Assembly: GCF_000013365.1 (NCBI RefSeq)
Contig: NC_007778.1
Coordinates: 310,001-374,000, forward strand
Direction of reading: 5' to 3'
Source of the DNA: Rhodopseudomonas palustris HaA2
Lineage (GTDB): Bacteria > Pseudomonadota > Alphaproteobacteria > Rhizobiales > Xanthobacteraceae
DNA length: 64,000 bases
Shown here: positions 15,001 to 25,738 of the stretch, one piece after another
Layout of the letters: every line of letters begins with the position of its first letter
Position numbering within the stretch: position 1 is the stretch's first letter
Translations under genes and position numbers: made by a program
Notes under the pieces: model-generated
The model's input: the letters and a program-made list of their open reading frames with translations, nothing else
The model's database searches: none
Told to the model about the DNA's origin: nothing

Positions 15001-15318
15001 CCTGCGATTGGCGGAACGCCTGATTGGGGAAATCTCGATCGAAGGCTGGCGTGGCGGGTCCGGCGCGGCACTGCCGGCGCCGGAAACCGCGGCGATTCGA
15101 CCATGGTCGAAAACCGCGTTTAACCCTGATGCTGCGGAGCGACATTCAGCCGCGCATAAACCCTTGCCCCGATTGTGTTAGTTTCCCACATACCAGATTG
15201 GGTCGGGCGGCGCGCGGATGACCGAAATTTAACGTCTACCGCGCATCACCGTCCGGGATAATTTCGCGCCGGCCTTCGCCACCCTTTGCGTCGGCCGGAC
15301 CAACTCAGGATCTCGACC
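15001..15318. other. Intergenic gap upstream of the BI-1 family gene
   Basis: No credible coding frame. It must carry the promoter of the downstream Bax-inhibitor-1 gene. A TTGCCC...TTAGTT arrangement near 15165-15190 is a possible sigma-70 type promoter but is weak. No repeat family of this window is present. Confidence 0.4.
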
Positions 15319-16110
15319 ATGTCGGACTTGGACCGTAACTACGCCTCTCCCTTCGGCCGGGCCGCCGGACGCGTCGACAGCGCGGCCGTCGATGCTGGCC
15401 TGCGCTCTTATATGCTGCGCATCTACAACTACATGACGATCGGCCTGGCCATCACCGGCCTGGCGGCGCTCGGCGTCTATATGGGCGCCGTGACCCCGGA
15501 TGCGGCCGGTGCGGCCGGCAAGATCGGCAACACCTACCTCACCACCTTCGGCGTCGCGATGTTCGCCAGCCCGCTGAAGTGGGTGTTCATCCTGGCGCCG
15601 CTCGCCATGGTGTTCGCGATCTCGTTCGGCATCAACCGGCTGAAGCCCGCGACCGCGCAATTGCTGTTCTGGGCGTTCGCCGCCCTGATGGGCATCTCGC
15701 TGTCGTCGATCTTCCTGGTGTACACCCACACCTCGATCGTGCGGGTGTTCTTCATCACCGCCGCGTCGTTCGGTGCGCTGAGCCTCTACGGCTACACCAC
15801 CAAGCGTGACATGACCGGGATGGGCTCGTTCCTGATCATGGGCCTGTTCGGCGTCATCATCGCCAGCGTGGTCAACCTGTTCGTCGCCTCGTCGATGCTG
15901 CAGTTCATCGTCTCGGTGGTCGGCGTGCTGGTGTTCGCGGGCCTCACCGCCTACGACACGCAGCGGCTGAAGAACGACTACATGTACGGCTACGCCTCGG
16001 AAGGCGGCGACGTGGCGGAGCGCGCCGCGATCACCGGCGCCCTGTCGCTGTACCTGAACTTCATCAACCTGTTCACGCTGCTGCTGCAGCTGCTGGGACA
16101 GAAAGAGTAA
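15319..16110 (+). CDS. Bax inhibitor-1 / YccA family membrane protein
   Basis: Integral membrane protein of 263 aa with seven predicted helices beginning near residue 33 (NYMTIGLAITGLAAL). The last helix and tail NLFTLLLQLLGQKE are typical of BI-1/YbhL proteins. The ATG at 15319 gives MSDLDRNYASPFG, the common family start, rather than the in-frame extension upstream. Homologues are proton/calcium channel-like or FtsH-associated proteins; the role here is not known. Followed by a strong terminator. Confidence 0.93.
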   Translation: MSDLDRNYASPFGRAAGRVDSAAVDAGLRSYMLRIYNYMTIGLAITGLAALGVYMGAVTPDAAGAAGKIGNTYLTTFGVAMFASPLKWVFILAPLAMVFAISFGINRLKPATAQLLFWAFAALMGISLSSIFLVYTHTSIVRVFFITAASFGALSLYGYTTKRDMTGMGSFLIMGLFGVIIASVVNLFVASSMLQFIVSVVGVLVFAGLTAYDTQRLKNDYMYGYASEGGDVAERAAITGALSLYLNFINLFTLLLQLLGQKE

Positions 16111-16114
16111 GCCC

Positions 16115-16164
16115 CTTCACCAGTGGTGAAGTCGAAAGCCCCGGCCTCGCGCCGGGGCTTTTTT
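16115..16164 (+). terminator. Rho-independent terminator with preceding small hairpin
   Basis: A perfect 9-bp stem AGCCCCGGC/GCCGGGGCT (16137-16159, 5-base loop) runs directly into six T. Just before it (16115-16131) is a second palindrome with 8-base arms CTTCACCA/TGGTGAAG. Placed 26 bases after the BI-1 gene stop. Confidence 0.92.
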
Positions 16165-16221
16165 GTTGGGCGGGTGAACGTCGGGCTGACCAGGATGCGA
16201 AGGCAGATGCTCCAACACGGT

Positions 16222-16321
16222 CGTCATCGCCGGGCTTGACCCGGCGATCCATCCTCTGGAGAGAACCTGTCATGCCGCCTTGCGAAGGGGATGGATACGC
16301 GGGTCAAGCCCGCGTATGACG
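16222..16321. repeat. Palindromic repeat, family A (CGTCAT..CGGGCTTGACCCGG..)
   Basis: Starts CGTCATCGCCGGGCTTGACC and ends in the near-inverse GGGTCAAGCCCGCGTATGACG. The same element recurs at 51276-51370 and 59581-59657, with a decayed relative near 31574. Each half is itself palindromic around GGGCTTGACCC. Such non-coding elements are abundant in this group; this copy ends 35 bases before the GNAT gene. Confidence 0.85.
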
Positions 16322-16356
16322 CTGGGATTGGCGATCAGCCACGAGTTGAATTTCGC

Positions 16357-16908
16357 ATGTCCGACCTCCTGATCCGCCCGGCCGCCGCCGCCGACCTGCC
16401 CGCCATCACCGCGATCTACGCCGACGCGGTGCGCACCGGCACCGCGACCTTCGAACTGACGCCGCCGGATCTCGCCGAAATGACGCGGCGGTTCGAAACG
16501 CTCGCCGGCGGCGGCTTTCCCTATCTGGTCGCGCTGCTTGGCGACCGCGTCGCCGGCTACGCCTATGCGGGACCGTACCGGCCGCGTCCGGCCTATCGCT
16601 TCACCGTGGAGAACTCGGTCTATCTCGATCCGCTCGCGCATCGCCGCGGCCTCGGCACCGCGCTGCTGCACGAGCTGATCGCGCAATGCGAGGCGCGCGG
16701 CTTCCGCCAGATGATCGCGGTGATCGGCGATTCCACCAATGCCGGCTCGGTCGCCGTGCATCGCAAGAGCGGCTTCGACCTGATCGGCGTCCACCGCAAT
16801 GTCGGATTCAAATTCGGCCGCTGGCTCGACACCGTGATGATGCAACGCGCGCTCGGCGCGGGCGGCGAGACGGTGCCGGAGGTGGGAGCGGGGCCGAGCA
16901 ACGCGTGA
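16357..16908 (+). CDS. GNAT family N-acetyltransferase, phosphinothricin acetyltransferase-like
   Basis: Acetyl-CoA-dependent N-acetyltransferase of 183 aa. The order ITAIYADAVRTGTATFE at the N-terminus, YAGPYRPRPAYRFTVENSVYL in the middle, and the acetyl-CoA loop RRGLGTALLHELI are those of the Pat/Bar/MddA group. Members acetylate phosphinothricin, methionine sulfoximine or related amino-acid analogues; the natural substrate here is not known. Repeat elements flank it on both sides, so it is probably a single-gene unit. Confidence 0.9.
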   Translation: MSDLLIRPAAAADLPAITAIYADAVRTGTATFELTPPDLAEMTRRFETLAGGGFPYLVALLGDRVAGYAYAGPYRPRPAYRFTVENSVYLDPLAHRRGLGTALLHELIAQCEARGFRQMIAVIGDSTNAGSVAVHRKSGFDLIGVHRNVGFKFGRWLDTVMMQRALGAGGETVPEVGAGPSNA

Positions 16909-16913
16909 TGTCG

Positions 16914-17028
16914 TCACCCTCCGCGAAAGCGGAGGGCCCAATATTGCAGAGCGCTGGCGATTGGATCGCCGACGCTCCGGGGTACTGGGTCGCCCGGTCG
17001 AGCCGGGCAATGACCTCCGTTACGGCGC
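16914..17028. repeat. Palindromic repeat, family C, with GAAA-capped hairpin
   Basis: Begins with a perfect stem CCCTCCGC/GCGGAGGG (16917-16936) closed by GAAA, followed by a GC-rich segment containing GGTCGCCCGGTCGAGCCGGGCAATGACC-like inverted sequence (arms around 16990-17012). It begins 5 bases after the GNAT stop and could stabilise or terminate that transcript. Confidence 0.7.
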
Positions 17029-17054
17029 GACGCCTCACGACCTCAGCGGGATTC

Positions 17055-17423
17055 TCACACCAACGCCAGCTTGCGGTCGATCACCAGCAGCACGCGATCG
17101 AGGTCATGGCCGCGGCGGAGGATCTGGCCGGAGGCCGAGACCACGCTGTAGGCGCCCTGCTTGCGCGCCAGCCGCGGGTCCTTGACGATGCGGTAGATCG
17201 GAACTTCGGAGGCGCGGCGGAACACCGAGAACACCGCGTGGTCCTTGAGAAAGTCGATCGCGTAATCGCGCCACTCGCCGTCGGCGACCATCCGGCCGTA
17301 GAGGTTGAGGATGCGATTGAGCTCCAGGCGATTGAATGTCACCCGTCCCTGCAGCGGAGCGGCGCCTTGGCGCTCCGCTGCGCGGCTGTCGCCGGGATCG
17401 GCCTCCTCGGAAATCGAGCTCAT
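17055..17423 (-). CDS. DUF2794 domain-containing protein
   Basis: Small cytosolic protein of 122 aa. The core NRLELNRILNLYGRMVADGEWRDY...FLKDHAVFSVFRR matches the alphaproteobacterial DUF2794 family, function unknown. No signal peptide or membrane segment. The start at 17423 gives MSSISEEADP; it is divergent from the structured-RNA candidate on the plus strand. Confidence 0.88.
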   Translation of the reverse strand: MSSISEEADPGDSRAAERQGAAPLQGRVTFNRLELNRILNLYGRMVADGEWRDYAIDFLKDHAVFSVFRRASEVPIYRIVKDPRLARKQGAYSVVSASGQILRRGHDLDRVLLVIDRKLALV

Positions 17424-17617
17424 CGGCGCCTCCTGTCACTGCCGTGACATGATTGCTCCGAGCGCGGCCCGCTGCAAGGGGGCCCTTGGCGCAACAGGCG
17501 GCCGGCCGATCGCGCCGGGGCGCGGGGAAAGTGCGCCTCACGCCTTCGTTAGCCGAATCTTATTACCGCCAGATTTTCGCCCATCGAACGCCCGGTCGAC
17601 TTGCGAAAACATCCTGG

Positions 17618-17736
17618 CGTTGGCCCGATCCAGGCGGTCTCGGATTCCTCAGCCCCCAGCCCCCCGAGGTCGTCGGGGTCGGGCCTGACGCAGCAACCAA
17701 TCCCCCAGCCTGGGCCAACGTGAGTTGGCCTTTTTT
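17618..17736 (+). ncRNA. Candidate structured small RNA (6S-like rod) with its terminator
   Basis: The 360-base gap between the DUF2794 and DUF1223 genes folds into a nested rod: outer stem CGTTGGCCC(17618-17626)/GGGCCAACG(17712-17720), AGGC/GCCT next to it with a 5-base bulge, GGATT(17642-17646)/AATCC(17699-17703), CAG-CCC/GGG-CTG, and an apical hairpin CCCCGA/TCGGGG (17662-17678). The 3' edge of the outer stem is reused by a terminator hairpin and T run. A long rod with internal loops and a competing 3' terminator is the architecture of 6S RNA. No conserved 6S sequence could be checked, and the 5' end is probably further upstream (about 17560). The shape is seen; the identity is inferred. 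Confidence 0.4.
17713..17736 (+). terminator. Rho-independent terminator after the RNA candidate
   Basis: Perfect 7-bp stem GGCCAAC/GTTGGCC with GTGA loop, then six T. There is no protein gene on the plus strand in the 800 bases upstream, so a non-coding transcript is the simplest reason for it. Its 5' arm also pairs with 17618-17626. Confidence 0.8.
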
Positions 17737-17783
17737 GTTTTTGGGCCTCCGCTCACCCGACCGATCGATCGGAACTGCACTCC

Positions 17784-18542
17784 TCAGTGCAGCGACGTGA
17801 AGGCCGCGCCGAGCATCGCGCCCGGCCTGTCGCGGTTGCCGTCCTGGACATAGACCGCGGCGGCATCGATGCCGTCATGGGCGATGTTTTCCAGCGGCAC
17901 CGACCAACTGCCGGCGGCGCCGTTCCAGTCGCCGACCTTGAGCAGGTTGCGGACGACGTTGTGATACACGACCTCGCGGCCGCGGTTCTCGCCGCGTGCA
18001 ATCGCGATCGGCACCGCCTTCGAGACCGAACAGATCCAGACCTCGCCCTGCGCGACTCTCTCCCCGGGGGGCGCCGCCGCGACCGAAACCTTGATCTCCT
18101 TGCCATTGACCGCCATCCGCACCGGCACCGTCATCGTGCCGGGGATCTGATCGGTGCTCTTGATCGCCCCGTCGATGCCGACGCGGTTGCTGCCGACCAG
18201 ATGCGTCTGGCCGTTGACGATGACCTGCGGCGTGTACACGTCGCGATCGCCGCGCATCTGCGAATAGGCTTTCTGCCGGGCGCTGAAGCGGGAATCCGCC
18301 AGCGTGTCCTTCCAGCCGAGATAGTCCCAGTAATCGATCGGCATACTCAGCGCGATGATCGACGGATCGCGGGCGAGCTCGCCGATGATCCGGTCGGCCG
18401 GCGGGCACGACGAGCAGCCCTGCGACGTGAACAGTTCCACCACCGCGCGCGGATCGGCGGCGCTGGGACGAACCATCGCGATCAGCGCGCACAGACCGAG
18501 GGCGCCGGACCATCGCGAAAAGCCATCTACACCGATCATCAT
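17784..18542 (-). CDS. DUF1223 domain-containing protein, exported thioredoxin-fold
   Basis: Starts at MMIGVDGFSRWSG (252 aa), with a signal peptide (hydrophobic ALGLCALIAMV) and likely cleavage near SAAD. The mature part begins RAVVELFTSQGCSSCPPAD, with a CxxC pair at the end of the first strand as in thioredoxin folds; PQVIVNGQ matches the cis-Pro strand. DUF1223 proteins are common in alphaproteobacteria and of unknown role; a periplasmic redox function is plausible. A longer in-frame extension lacks a signal-like start and is rejected. Confidence 0.88.
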   Translation of the reverse strand: MMIGVDGFSRWSGALGLCALIAMVRPSAADPRAVVELFTSQGCSSCPPADRIIGELARDPSIIALSMPIDYWDYLGWKDTLADSRFSARQKAYSQMRGDRDVYTPQVIVNGQTHLVGSNRVGIDGAIKSTDQIPGTMTVPVRMAVNGKEIKVSVAAAPPGERVAQGEVWICSVSKAVPIAIARGENRGREVVYHNVVRNLLKVGDWNGAAGSWSVPLENIAHDGIDAAAVYVQDGNRDRPGAMLGAAFTSLH

Positions 18543-18605
18543 CGCCTTTGCATGGGAGCAGGTGACGACGGCTTCCACCGTCGTTCGGGAGCGCCTTAAA
18601 ACGAA

Positions 18606-18632
18606 AAGGCGGCCCATTGCATAGGCCGCCTT
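18606..18632 (-). terminator. Terminator of acnA
   Basis: Stem AAGGCGGCC/GGCCGCCTT with a 9-base loop. Read on the minus strand it continues TTCGTTTT, and lies about 65 bases after the acnA stop. Confidence 0.75.
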
Positions 18633-18697
18633 CCGTTCACCTGCCACTCACTTCGCAGTGAGACTTTTTGGCCACTGATGTGGCCTGCGTGCCCCGC

Positions 18698-21415
<2,718 letters not shown>

Positions 21416-21634
21416 GTAGGGCGGGTCCCAGATTTTCGTTTTCGATGGGCGGGCGAGCATTCTTGCGGCGCCGGGAGAAGCGAGCCGAACGGCTTGCAGG
21501 CGCCGATGGTGTACTGCATCAAGTTCCGGCTTATAGAACCTTTCCAGATGCGCCGCCAGTTCGACAACGACTAGCGCCCGCATCGATTGTAAGCAAGGCG
21601 ATCCCGATTCCGGGGGCGGAACAGGCGATTTGGA

Positions 21635-22237
21635 ATGCGGCTTTCGGGACGCGGACTGAGGTGTGTGCGAGGCGGCCGCGAGGTGTTCGACGGACTCGAT
21701 TTCGAGGCCGCCGGCGGCGAGGCGCTGGCGCTGATCGGCCGTAACGGCGCCGGCAAGACGTCGTTGCTGCGGTTGATCGCCGGCCTGCTGATGCCGGCGG
21801 CGGGTAGTATCGACTTCGACGGCAGCGAGCCGGACACGCCGGTGGCCGAGCAGGCGCATTACCTCGGCCATCGCGACGCGTTGAAGCCGTCGCTCAGCGT
21901 CGTCGAAAATCTCGCGTTCTGGCGCGACTTTCTCGGCGGCGAACCGACCGATCTGATGGCCGGGATCACCGCCGTGGGGCTGTCGCACGCCGCGGAACTG
22001 CCGGCGGCTTATTTGTCCGCCGGCCAGCGCCGGCGGTTGTCGATCGCGCGACTGCTGGTTGTGCGCCGGCCGATCTGGCTGCTCGACGAGCCGACCTCGG
22101 CGCTCGACGTCAGGGGTCAGGCCATGTTCGCTCGGCTGATGAGCGACCACCTCGCAAGCGGCGGCCTGATCGTCGCCGCCACTCACAGCCCGCTCGGCAT
22201 CACCACGCGCGAGATGCGGATCGGAGCGGCGGCGTGA
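21635..22237 (+). CDS. ccmA: Haem exporter ATP-binding subunit CcmA
   Basis: ATPase (200 aa) of the CcmABCD haem-handling complex in system I cytochrome c maturation. Walker A is GRNGAGKTS; the signature is [15 protein letters not shown] (the AGQ variant is typical of CcmA); Walker B is [12 protein letters not shown]. Divergent from acnA, as in relatives. In most genomes ccmB follows within a few bases; here 370 bases of repeat elements separate them. Confidence 0.95.
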   Translation: MRLSGRGLRCVRGGREVFDGLDFEAAGGEALALIGRNGAGKTSLLRLIAGLLMPAAGSIDFDGSEPDTPVAEQAHYLGHRDALKPSLSVVENLAFWRDFLGGEPTDLMAGITAVGLSHAAELPAAYLSAGQRRRLSIARLLVVRRPIWLLDEPTSALDVRGQAMFARLMSDHLASGGLIVAATHSPLGITTREMRIGAAA

Positions 22238-22293
22238 GCGGGGTGCGGGTCATGAACGGATTGCGTTTCGCGGCGGCGCGATCGCCGGCGTCG

Positions 22294-22360
22294 TGCTCGG
22301 GGACCCCCACCCCCGACTCCGGACCGAGCCATGGGCAGGCTCCCTCCCAGAGGGCAGGGC
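22294..22360. repeat. GC-rich repeat, family B (copy 1)
   Basis: Contains GTGCTCGGGGACCCCCACCC, found again almost identically at 63761-63785 (GTGCTCGCGGACCCCCACCC). Lies inside the ccmA-ccmB gap. Confidence 0.65.
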
Positions 22361-22400
22361 AATCACATATCGAATTTCGACGGCACGGGGGCTCTCTTCA

Positions 22401-22544
22401 CCCTCCCCTGGAGGGGGAGGGTCGGCACCCAGGCCGCGAAGCGGCGTGGGTGACGGGGTGGGGTGAGCAGCGGGCACGGCGGATGAACTCTTCGCCACCC
22501 CACCCCGCTCGCTGCGCGAGCGACCCTCCCCCTCCAGGGGAGGG
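22401..22544. repeat. GC-rich palindromic repeat, family B (copy 2), perfect 24-bp arms
   Basis: The outer arms, 22401-22424 and 22521-22544, are exact inverse complements over 24 bases (left arm starts CCCTCCCCTGGAGGGG). The interior holds a second partial palindrome (GGGGTGGGGTG / CACCCCACCCC). No coding frame. Relatives lie at 49640-49785 and 63697-63811. Confidence 0.9.
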
Positions 22545-22607
22545 TATTCCTCGTGGCAGCCGCAAACCCTCAGATGCGATCGCCGCGCGCAGCGCAGGAG
22601 GCCCGCG

Positions 22608-23276
22608 ATGACCGCCCTCGGCGCCATTATCCGCCGCGACGTCGCGATCGCGCTGCGGGTCGGCGGCGGGGCGCTGATCGGGGTGCTGTTCTTCCTCACC
22701 GTGGTGGTGCTGATGCCGTTCGCGGTCGGCCCCGACCTCAAGCTGCTGCAGCGGCTCGGCCCGGCGATCCTGTGGCTCGGCGCGCTGCTGGCGAGCCTGC
22801 TGACGCTCGACCGACTGTTCACCGCCGATGCCGAGGACGGCTCGCTCGATCTGATCGTGATGAGCCGCACGCCGCTGGAACTGACCTGCGCCGCCAAGGC
22901 CTTCGCGCATTGGCTCGCCGCCGGCCTGCCGCTGATCGTCGCGACCCCGGTGCTCGGGCTGTTGCTCAATCTCGACGGCACCGCCTCGCTCGCGGTGATG
23001 GCGACGCTGCTCGCCGGTACGCCGGCGCTGACCTTCACCGGCATGATCGGCGCGGCGCTGGCGGTGGCGCTGCGCCGCGGCGGGCTGCTGATGGCGGTGC
23101 TGGTGCTGCCGCTGTCGATCCCGGTGCTGATCTTCGGCGTCGCCGCCTCGCAGGCGGCGATCACAGGGCCGGTGCCGTTCGGCACCCCGTTCTCGATCCT
23201 GTGCGCGCTGTCGCTGGCGAGCCTGGTGATCGGACCACTCGCCGCCGCGGCGAGCCTGCGCCACGGGCTGGATTGA
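22608..23276 (+). CDS. ccmB: Haem exporter permease CcmB
   Basis: Membrane subunit (222 aa) with six hydrophobic segments beginning VGGGALIGVLFFLTVVVL. It forms the ABC complex with CcmA. The TAEDGSLDLIV stretch (here ADAEDGSLDLIVMSRTPLE) is the family signature. Length is normal, so it is not truncated. ccmC, ccmD and ccmG, which usually follow, are absent; instead a degenerate copy of this gene's own 3' end lies 290 bases downstream. Confidence 0.95.
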   Translation: MTALGAIIRRDVAIALRVGGGALIGVLFFLTVVVLMPFAVGPDLKLLQRLGPAILWLGALLASLLTLDRLFTADAEDGSLDLIVMSRTPLELTCAAKAFAHWLAAGLPLIVATPVLGLLLNLDGTASLAVMATLLAGTPALTFTGMIGAALAVALRRGGLLMAVLVLPLSIPVLIFGVAASQAAITGPVPFGTPFSILCALSLASLVIGPLAAAASLRHGLD

Positions 23277-23364
23277 GCAGTTCCATCTCGGCCTTGATTG
23301 AATTTCGCCGCTCTTGATAGAATCAGGCCGCCAAGTAACCCGATCAATCAGGAACGAACTCGAC

Positions 23365-23541
23365 ATGCTTGCAAGATTGCTGCTCTGCGCCGCCTTTGCG
23401 TTTGGCGCCGTCACCGCCACCGCCACCGGCAGCGCGATGGCTCAAGCCGACTTCTCGAAGCCCAACAAGAGGAAGAAGGCCAAATGTCAAAATATGGACG
23501 ACGTGATTAAGAAGCAAGCCCCGTGCATTCCCACGAAGTAG
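23365..23541 (+). CDS. Small secreted basic protein, unknown
   Basis: Short frame of 58 aa. An N-terminal signal peptide (MLARLLLCAAFAFGAVTATA, cleavage likely after AMA/QA) is followed by a mature part of about 37 residues rich in Lys with two Cys (KAKCQNMDDVIKKQAPCIP), which could form one disulfide. An in-frame start 17 codons upstream is possible. It sits between ccmB and a duplicated ccmB tail. Signal peptide and Cys pair make it credible as a real gene; function not recognised. Confidence 0.55.
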   Translation: MLARLLLCAAFAFGAVTATATGSAMAQADFSKPNKRKKAKCQNMDDVIKKQAPCIPTK

Positions 23542-23567
23542 CGACAGGCGGGTTCTATCCAACCGAA

Positions 23568-23649
23568 GCGTCGCCGCCTCGCAGGCGGCGATCACAGGGT
23601 GATCGGACCGCTGGGCGCCGCGGCGAGCCTGCGCCACGGGCTGGATTGA
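23568..23649 (+). pseudogene. Degenerate copy of the ccmB 3' end
   Basis: 23568-23599 repeats 23137-23168 of ccmB exactly or nearly so, and 23600-23649 repeats ccmB 23227-23276 with three mismatches, up to and including the TGA. The about 58 bases between these blocks in ccmB are missing here. A remnant of a duplication, not a gene. Confidence 0.85.
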
Positions 23650-23695
23650 ACCCAGGCCGCCAGGCTGTGCCGCTAAGCCGACGCCCGCGGCAACC

Positions 23696-23893
23696 TCACC
23701 CCAGCTTGCGCGCCTCTTCCGGCAGCATGATCGGAATGCCGTCGCGGATCGGATAAGCCAGCTTGGCACCGCGCGAGATCAATTCCTGCCGGGCGGCGTC
23801 GAATTCCAGCGGCCCCTTGGTGACGGGGCATACCAGGATTTCGAGGAGCTTGCGATCGACGGAGGTCTCGGGGCGCTCGGGGGGTGTCGTCAT
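23696..23893 (-). CDS. Trm112 / YcaR family protein
   Basis: Tiny protein (65 aa) with the family pattern [17 protein letters not shown]...[17 protein letters not shown]. Bacterial YcaR-type proteins resemble the Trm112 methyltransferase activator; many lack the zinc cysteines, and here only one Cys remains. Lies 87 bases after the LON-domain gene on the same strand. Confidence 0.9.
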   Translation of the reverse strand: MTTPPERPETSVDRKLLEILVCPVTKGPLEFDAARQELISRGAKLAYPIRDGIPIMLPEEARKLG

Positions 23894-23980
23894 GGTCCAC
23901 GATCTGGATGGGGAATATTGCGGGATTGAAGAGGCAAGTCGGCGCCGGCGTCAACGCGGCGGCGCAATTCGGGGCTGCGC

Positions 23981-24655
23981 TCACTGCAGCGGAGGATCGC
24001 CGCTGGTGCGCTTCTTGGCGAGGTCCATTTCGGTAACGGCGATCAGGATCTCGGCGCGGGTCTTGAGGTCGGGCGCTTCCAGCAGGGCCTGCTTCTCCGG
24101 CGCCCCATAGGGCGACATCATCGCCAGCGCGTTGACCAGCGCCTCGTTCGGCGCGCTCTCGACGCCGTCCCAATCGACCTTGAGATTGTTGGCCTTGAGG
24201 AAATCGGTCAGCACCGTGAGCAGTGTGTCGCGATCGACCTCGTCCTCGCCCTTGCGGGCGGTGAAATCATCGACGAACGGGAAGTAATCGACCTTGCATT
24301 GCCGGTACGGCGTCGCGACCTTCAATTCTTCGACCACCTTGAAGCGCGACACGCCGGTGAGTTCGAGGATGTAGCGGCCGTCGCCGGATTCGGCGAGCTG
24401 GGTGATGCGGCCGACGCAACCGACCTGAAACAGCTTCGGCGCCTCGTCCCGCTCCGAATGCGTCACGTCGGGCTGGATCATGCCGATCAGCCGATGGCCG
24501 TCGCGCAGCGCATCGTCCACCATTTCGAGATAGCGCGGCTCGAACACGTTGAGCGGCATCTGGCCGCGCGGCAGCAACAGCGCGCCCGGCAGCGGAAACA
24601 CCGGGATTACCTCGGGAAGATCGGCGGGGCCGCGATAATCGGCATTGATCGGCAT
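23981..24655 (-). CDS. LON peptidase substrate-binding domain protein
   Basis: Stand-alone N-terminal LON domain (PUA-like), 224 aa, without the ATPase and protease parts. The start IPVFPLPGALLLPRGQMPLNVFEPRY is the hallmark. Helical C-terminus after residue 150. It lies between the thioredoxin gene and the Trm112-like gene on one strand; this trio is conserved in alphaproteobacteria, pointing to a protein quality control unit (inference). No substrate known. Confidence 0.92.
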   Translation of the reverse strand: MPINADYRGPADLPEVIPVFPLPGALLLPRGQMPLNVFEPRYLEMVDDALRDGHRLIGMIQPDVTHSERDEAPKLFQVGCVGRITQLAESGDGRYILELTGVSRFKVVEELKVATPYRQCKVDYFPFVDDFTARKGEDEVDRDTLLTVLTDFLKANNLKVDWDGVESAPNEALVNALAMMSPYGAPEKQALLEAPDLKTRAEILIAVTEMDLAKKRTSGDPPLQ

Positions 24656-24682
24656 CGGCGAATCCCGCGGTTCGAGAGCGAA

Positions 24683-25603
24683 TTAAGAGAACAGAATGGT
24701 CGAGAGCCGCTTGCGCCCCTCGATGGTGGCGTCGTCGGTCGGGCCCCAGGCCTCGAACAATTGCACCAGCTGCTTGCGGGCGCCGTCCTCGTTCCACTTG
24801 CGGTCGCGCCGGACGATCTCCAGCAGATGCGTGGTGGCCTCGTCGCGCCGGCCGGCCGCATTGAGCGCGGTGGCGAGATCGAACCGCGCCTGATGGTCGA
24901 GCGGATCGGCGGCGACCTTCTGCTCCAGCTCGGCGATCGGGCCGACCTGCTCGGCCTGCGCGGCGAGATCGATCATCGCCTGCACCGCCTTGACGGCGGC
25001 GTCCTCGCGTCTGGCTTCGGGCACCTGGGCCAGCGTCGCCTTGGCCTCGTCGACCGCGCCGGACACCATGTAGCAGCGCGCCAGCCCGACGATCGCCTCG
25101 ACATTGGCGGCGTCGGCGCGCAGCACCTCGGCATAGATCGCGCCGGCGGTCTGCAGATCGCCCTCGGCCATCACCGCCTCGGCTTCCTGCAGCAGTTCCG
25201 CGGCCGTCGGCGCGCCGCCGGGAACGCCGGCGGTCAGTTTCTCGATGAAGGCAGCGACCTGGCTCTCCGGCACCGCGCCCATGAAGCCGTCGGCCGGGCG
25301 ACCGTCGACGAAGGCGATCACCGCGGGGATCGACTGGATGCCCATCTGGCCCGGGATCGACGGATGCTCGTCGATGTTCATCTTGACCAGCTTGACCTTG
25401 CCGCCGGCAGCGCGGACCGCCTTTTCCAGCATTGGGGTGAGCTGGCGGCAGGGACCGCACCAGGGCGCCCAGAAGTCGATCAGCACCGGCTGGAGCTTGG
25501 ACTCTTCGATGACGTCGCGGACGAAGGTCTGCGTCGTGGTGTCCTTGATCAGATCGGGCGCCGCCTGGGGGGCCGCACCGCTGCCCTGCTCGATGATTGT
25601 CAC
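24683..25603 (-). CDS. Thioredoxin-TPR protein, CnoX/YbbN-like
   Basis: N-terminal thioredoxin domain (residues 20-125) with active site WCGPC at 48-52, then a tetratricopeptide-like C-terminal half (about 140-306) of repeated A-x-x-x-G-D/A helices. This is the architecture of CnoX (YbbN), a chaperedoxin that protects proteins and hands them to chaperones. Unlike E. coli CnoX, which has SxxC, both cysteines are present, so it may be redox-active. Upstream is a repeat-rich gap. Confidence 0.9.
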   Translation of the reverse strand: MTIIEQGSGAAPQAAPDLIKDTTTQTFVRDVIEESKLQPVLIDFWAPWCGPCRQLTPMLEKAVRAAGGKVKLVKMNIDEHPSIPGQMGIQSIPAVIAFVDGRPADGFMGAVPESQVAAFIEKLTAGVPGGAPTAAELLQEAEAVMAEGDLQTAGAIYAEVLRADAANVEAIVGLARCYMVSGAVDEAKATLAQVPEARREDAAVKAVQAMIDLAAQAEQVGPIAELEQKVAADPLDHQARFDLATALNAAGRRDEATTHLLEIVRRDRKWNEDGARKQLVQLFEAWGPTDDATIEGRKRLSTILFS

Positions 25604-25642
25604 GTGATCCTCGCCTGATGTCCGGAAGTGCGCAGTTTAGAT

Positions 25643-25673
25643 CAGGATGACGTCTGTTCGAATCGTCATCCTG
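25643..25673. repeat. Short inverted repeat
   Basis: Perfect 10-base arms CAGGATGACG / CGTCATCCTG around an 11-base loop, 40 bases upstream of the thioredoxin gene start. Confidence 0.6.
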
Positions 25674-25689
25674 CTCCAGATTCGTATTC

Positions 25690-25738
25690 GAGCATGATCG
25701 GTTCCGAAAACCGGCATCCACTTTTCGGGATCATGCTC
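25690..25738. repeat. Palindromic repeat, family E (GAGCATGATC..GATCATGCTC)
   Basis: Perfect 10-base arms GAGCATGATC and GATCATGCTC with the interior GGTTCCGAAAACCGGCATCC. The same sequence type is widespread in Bradyrhizobium and Rhodopseudomonas genomes (family knowledge, not checked). The remaining gap to tRNA-Gly holds no gene. Confidence 0.75.

Noticed and set aside
22401-22544. 24-bp perfect inverted repeat considered as insertion-sequence ends
   Set aside because: Only 96 bases lie between the arms, with no transposase and no target duplication; sequence relatives elsewhere show it is a dispersed palindromic element.
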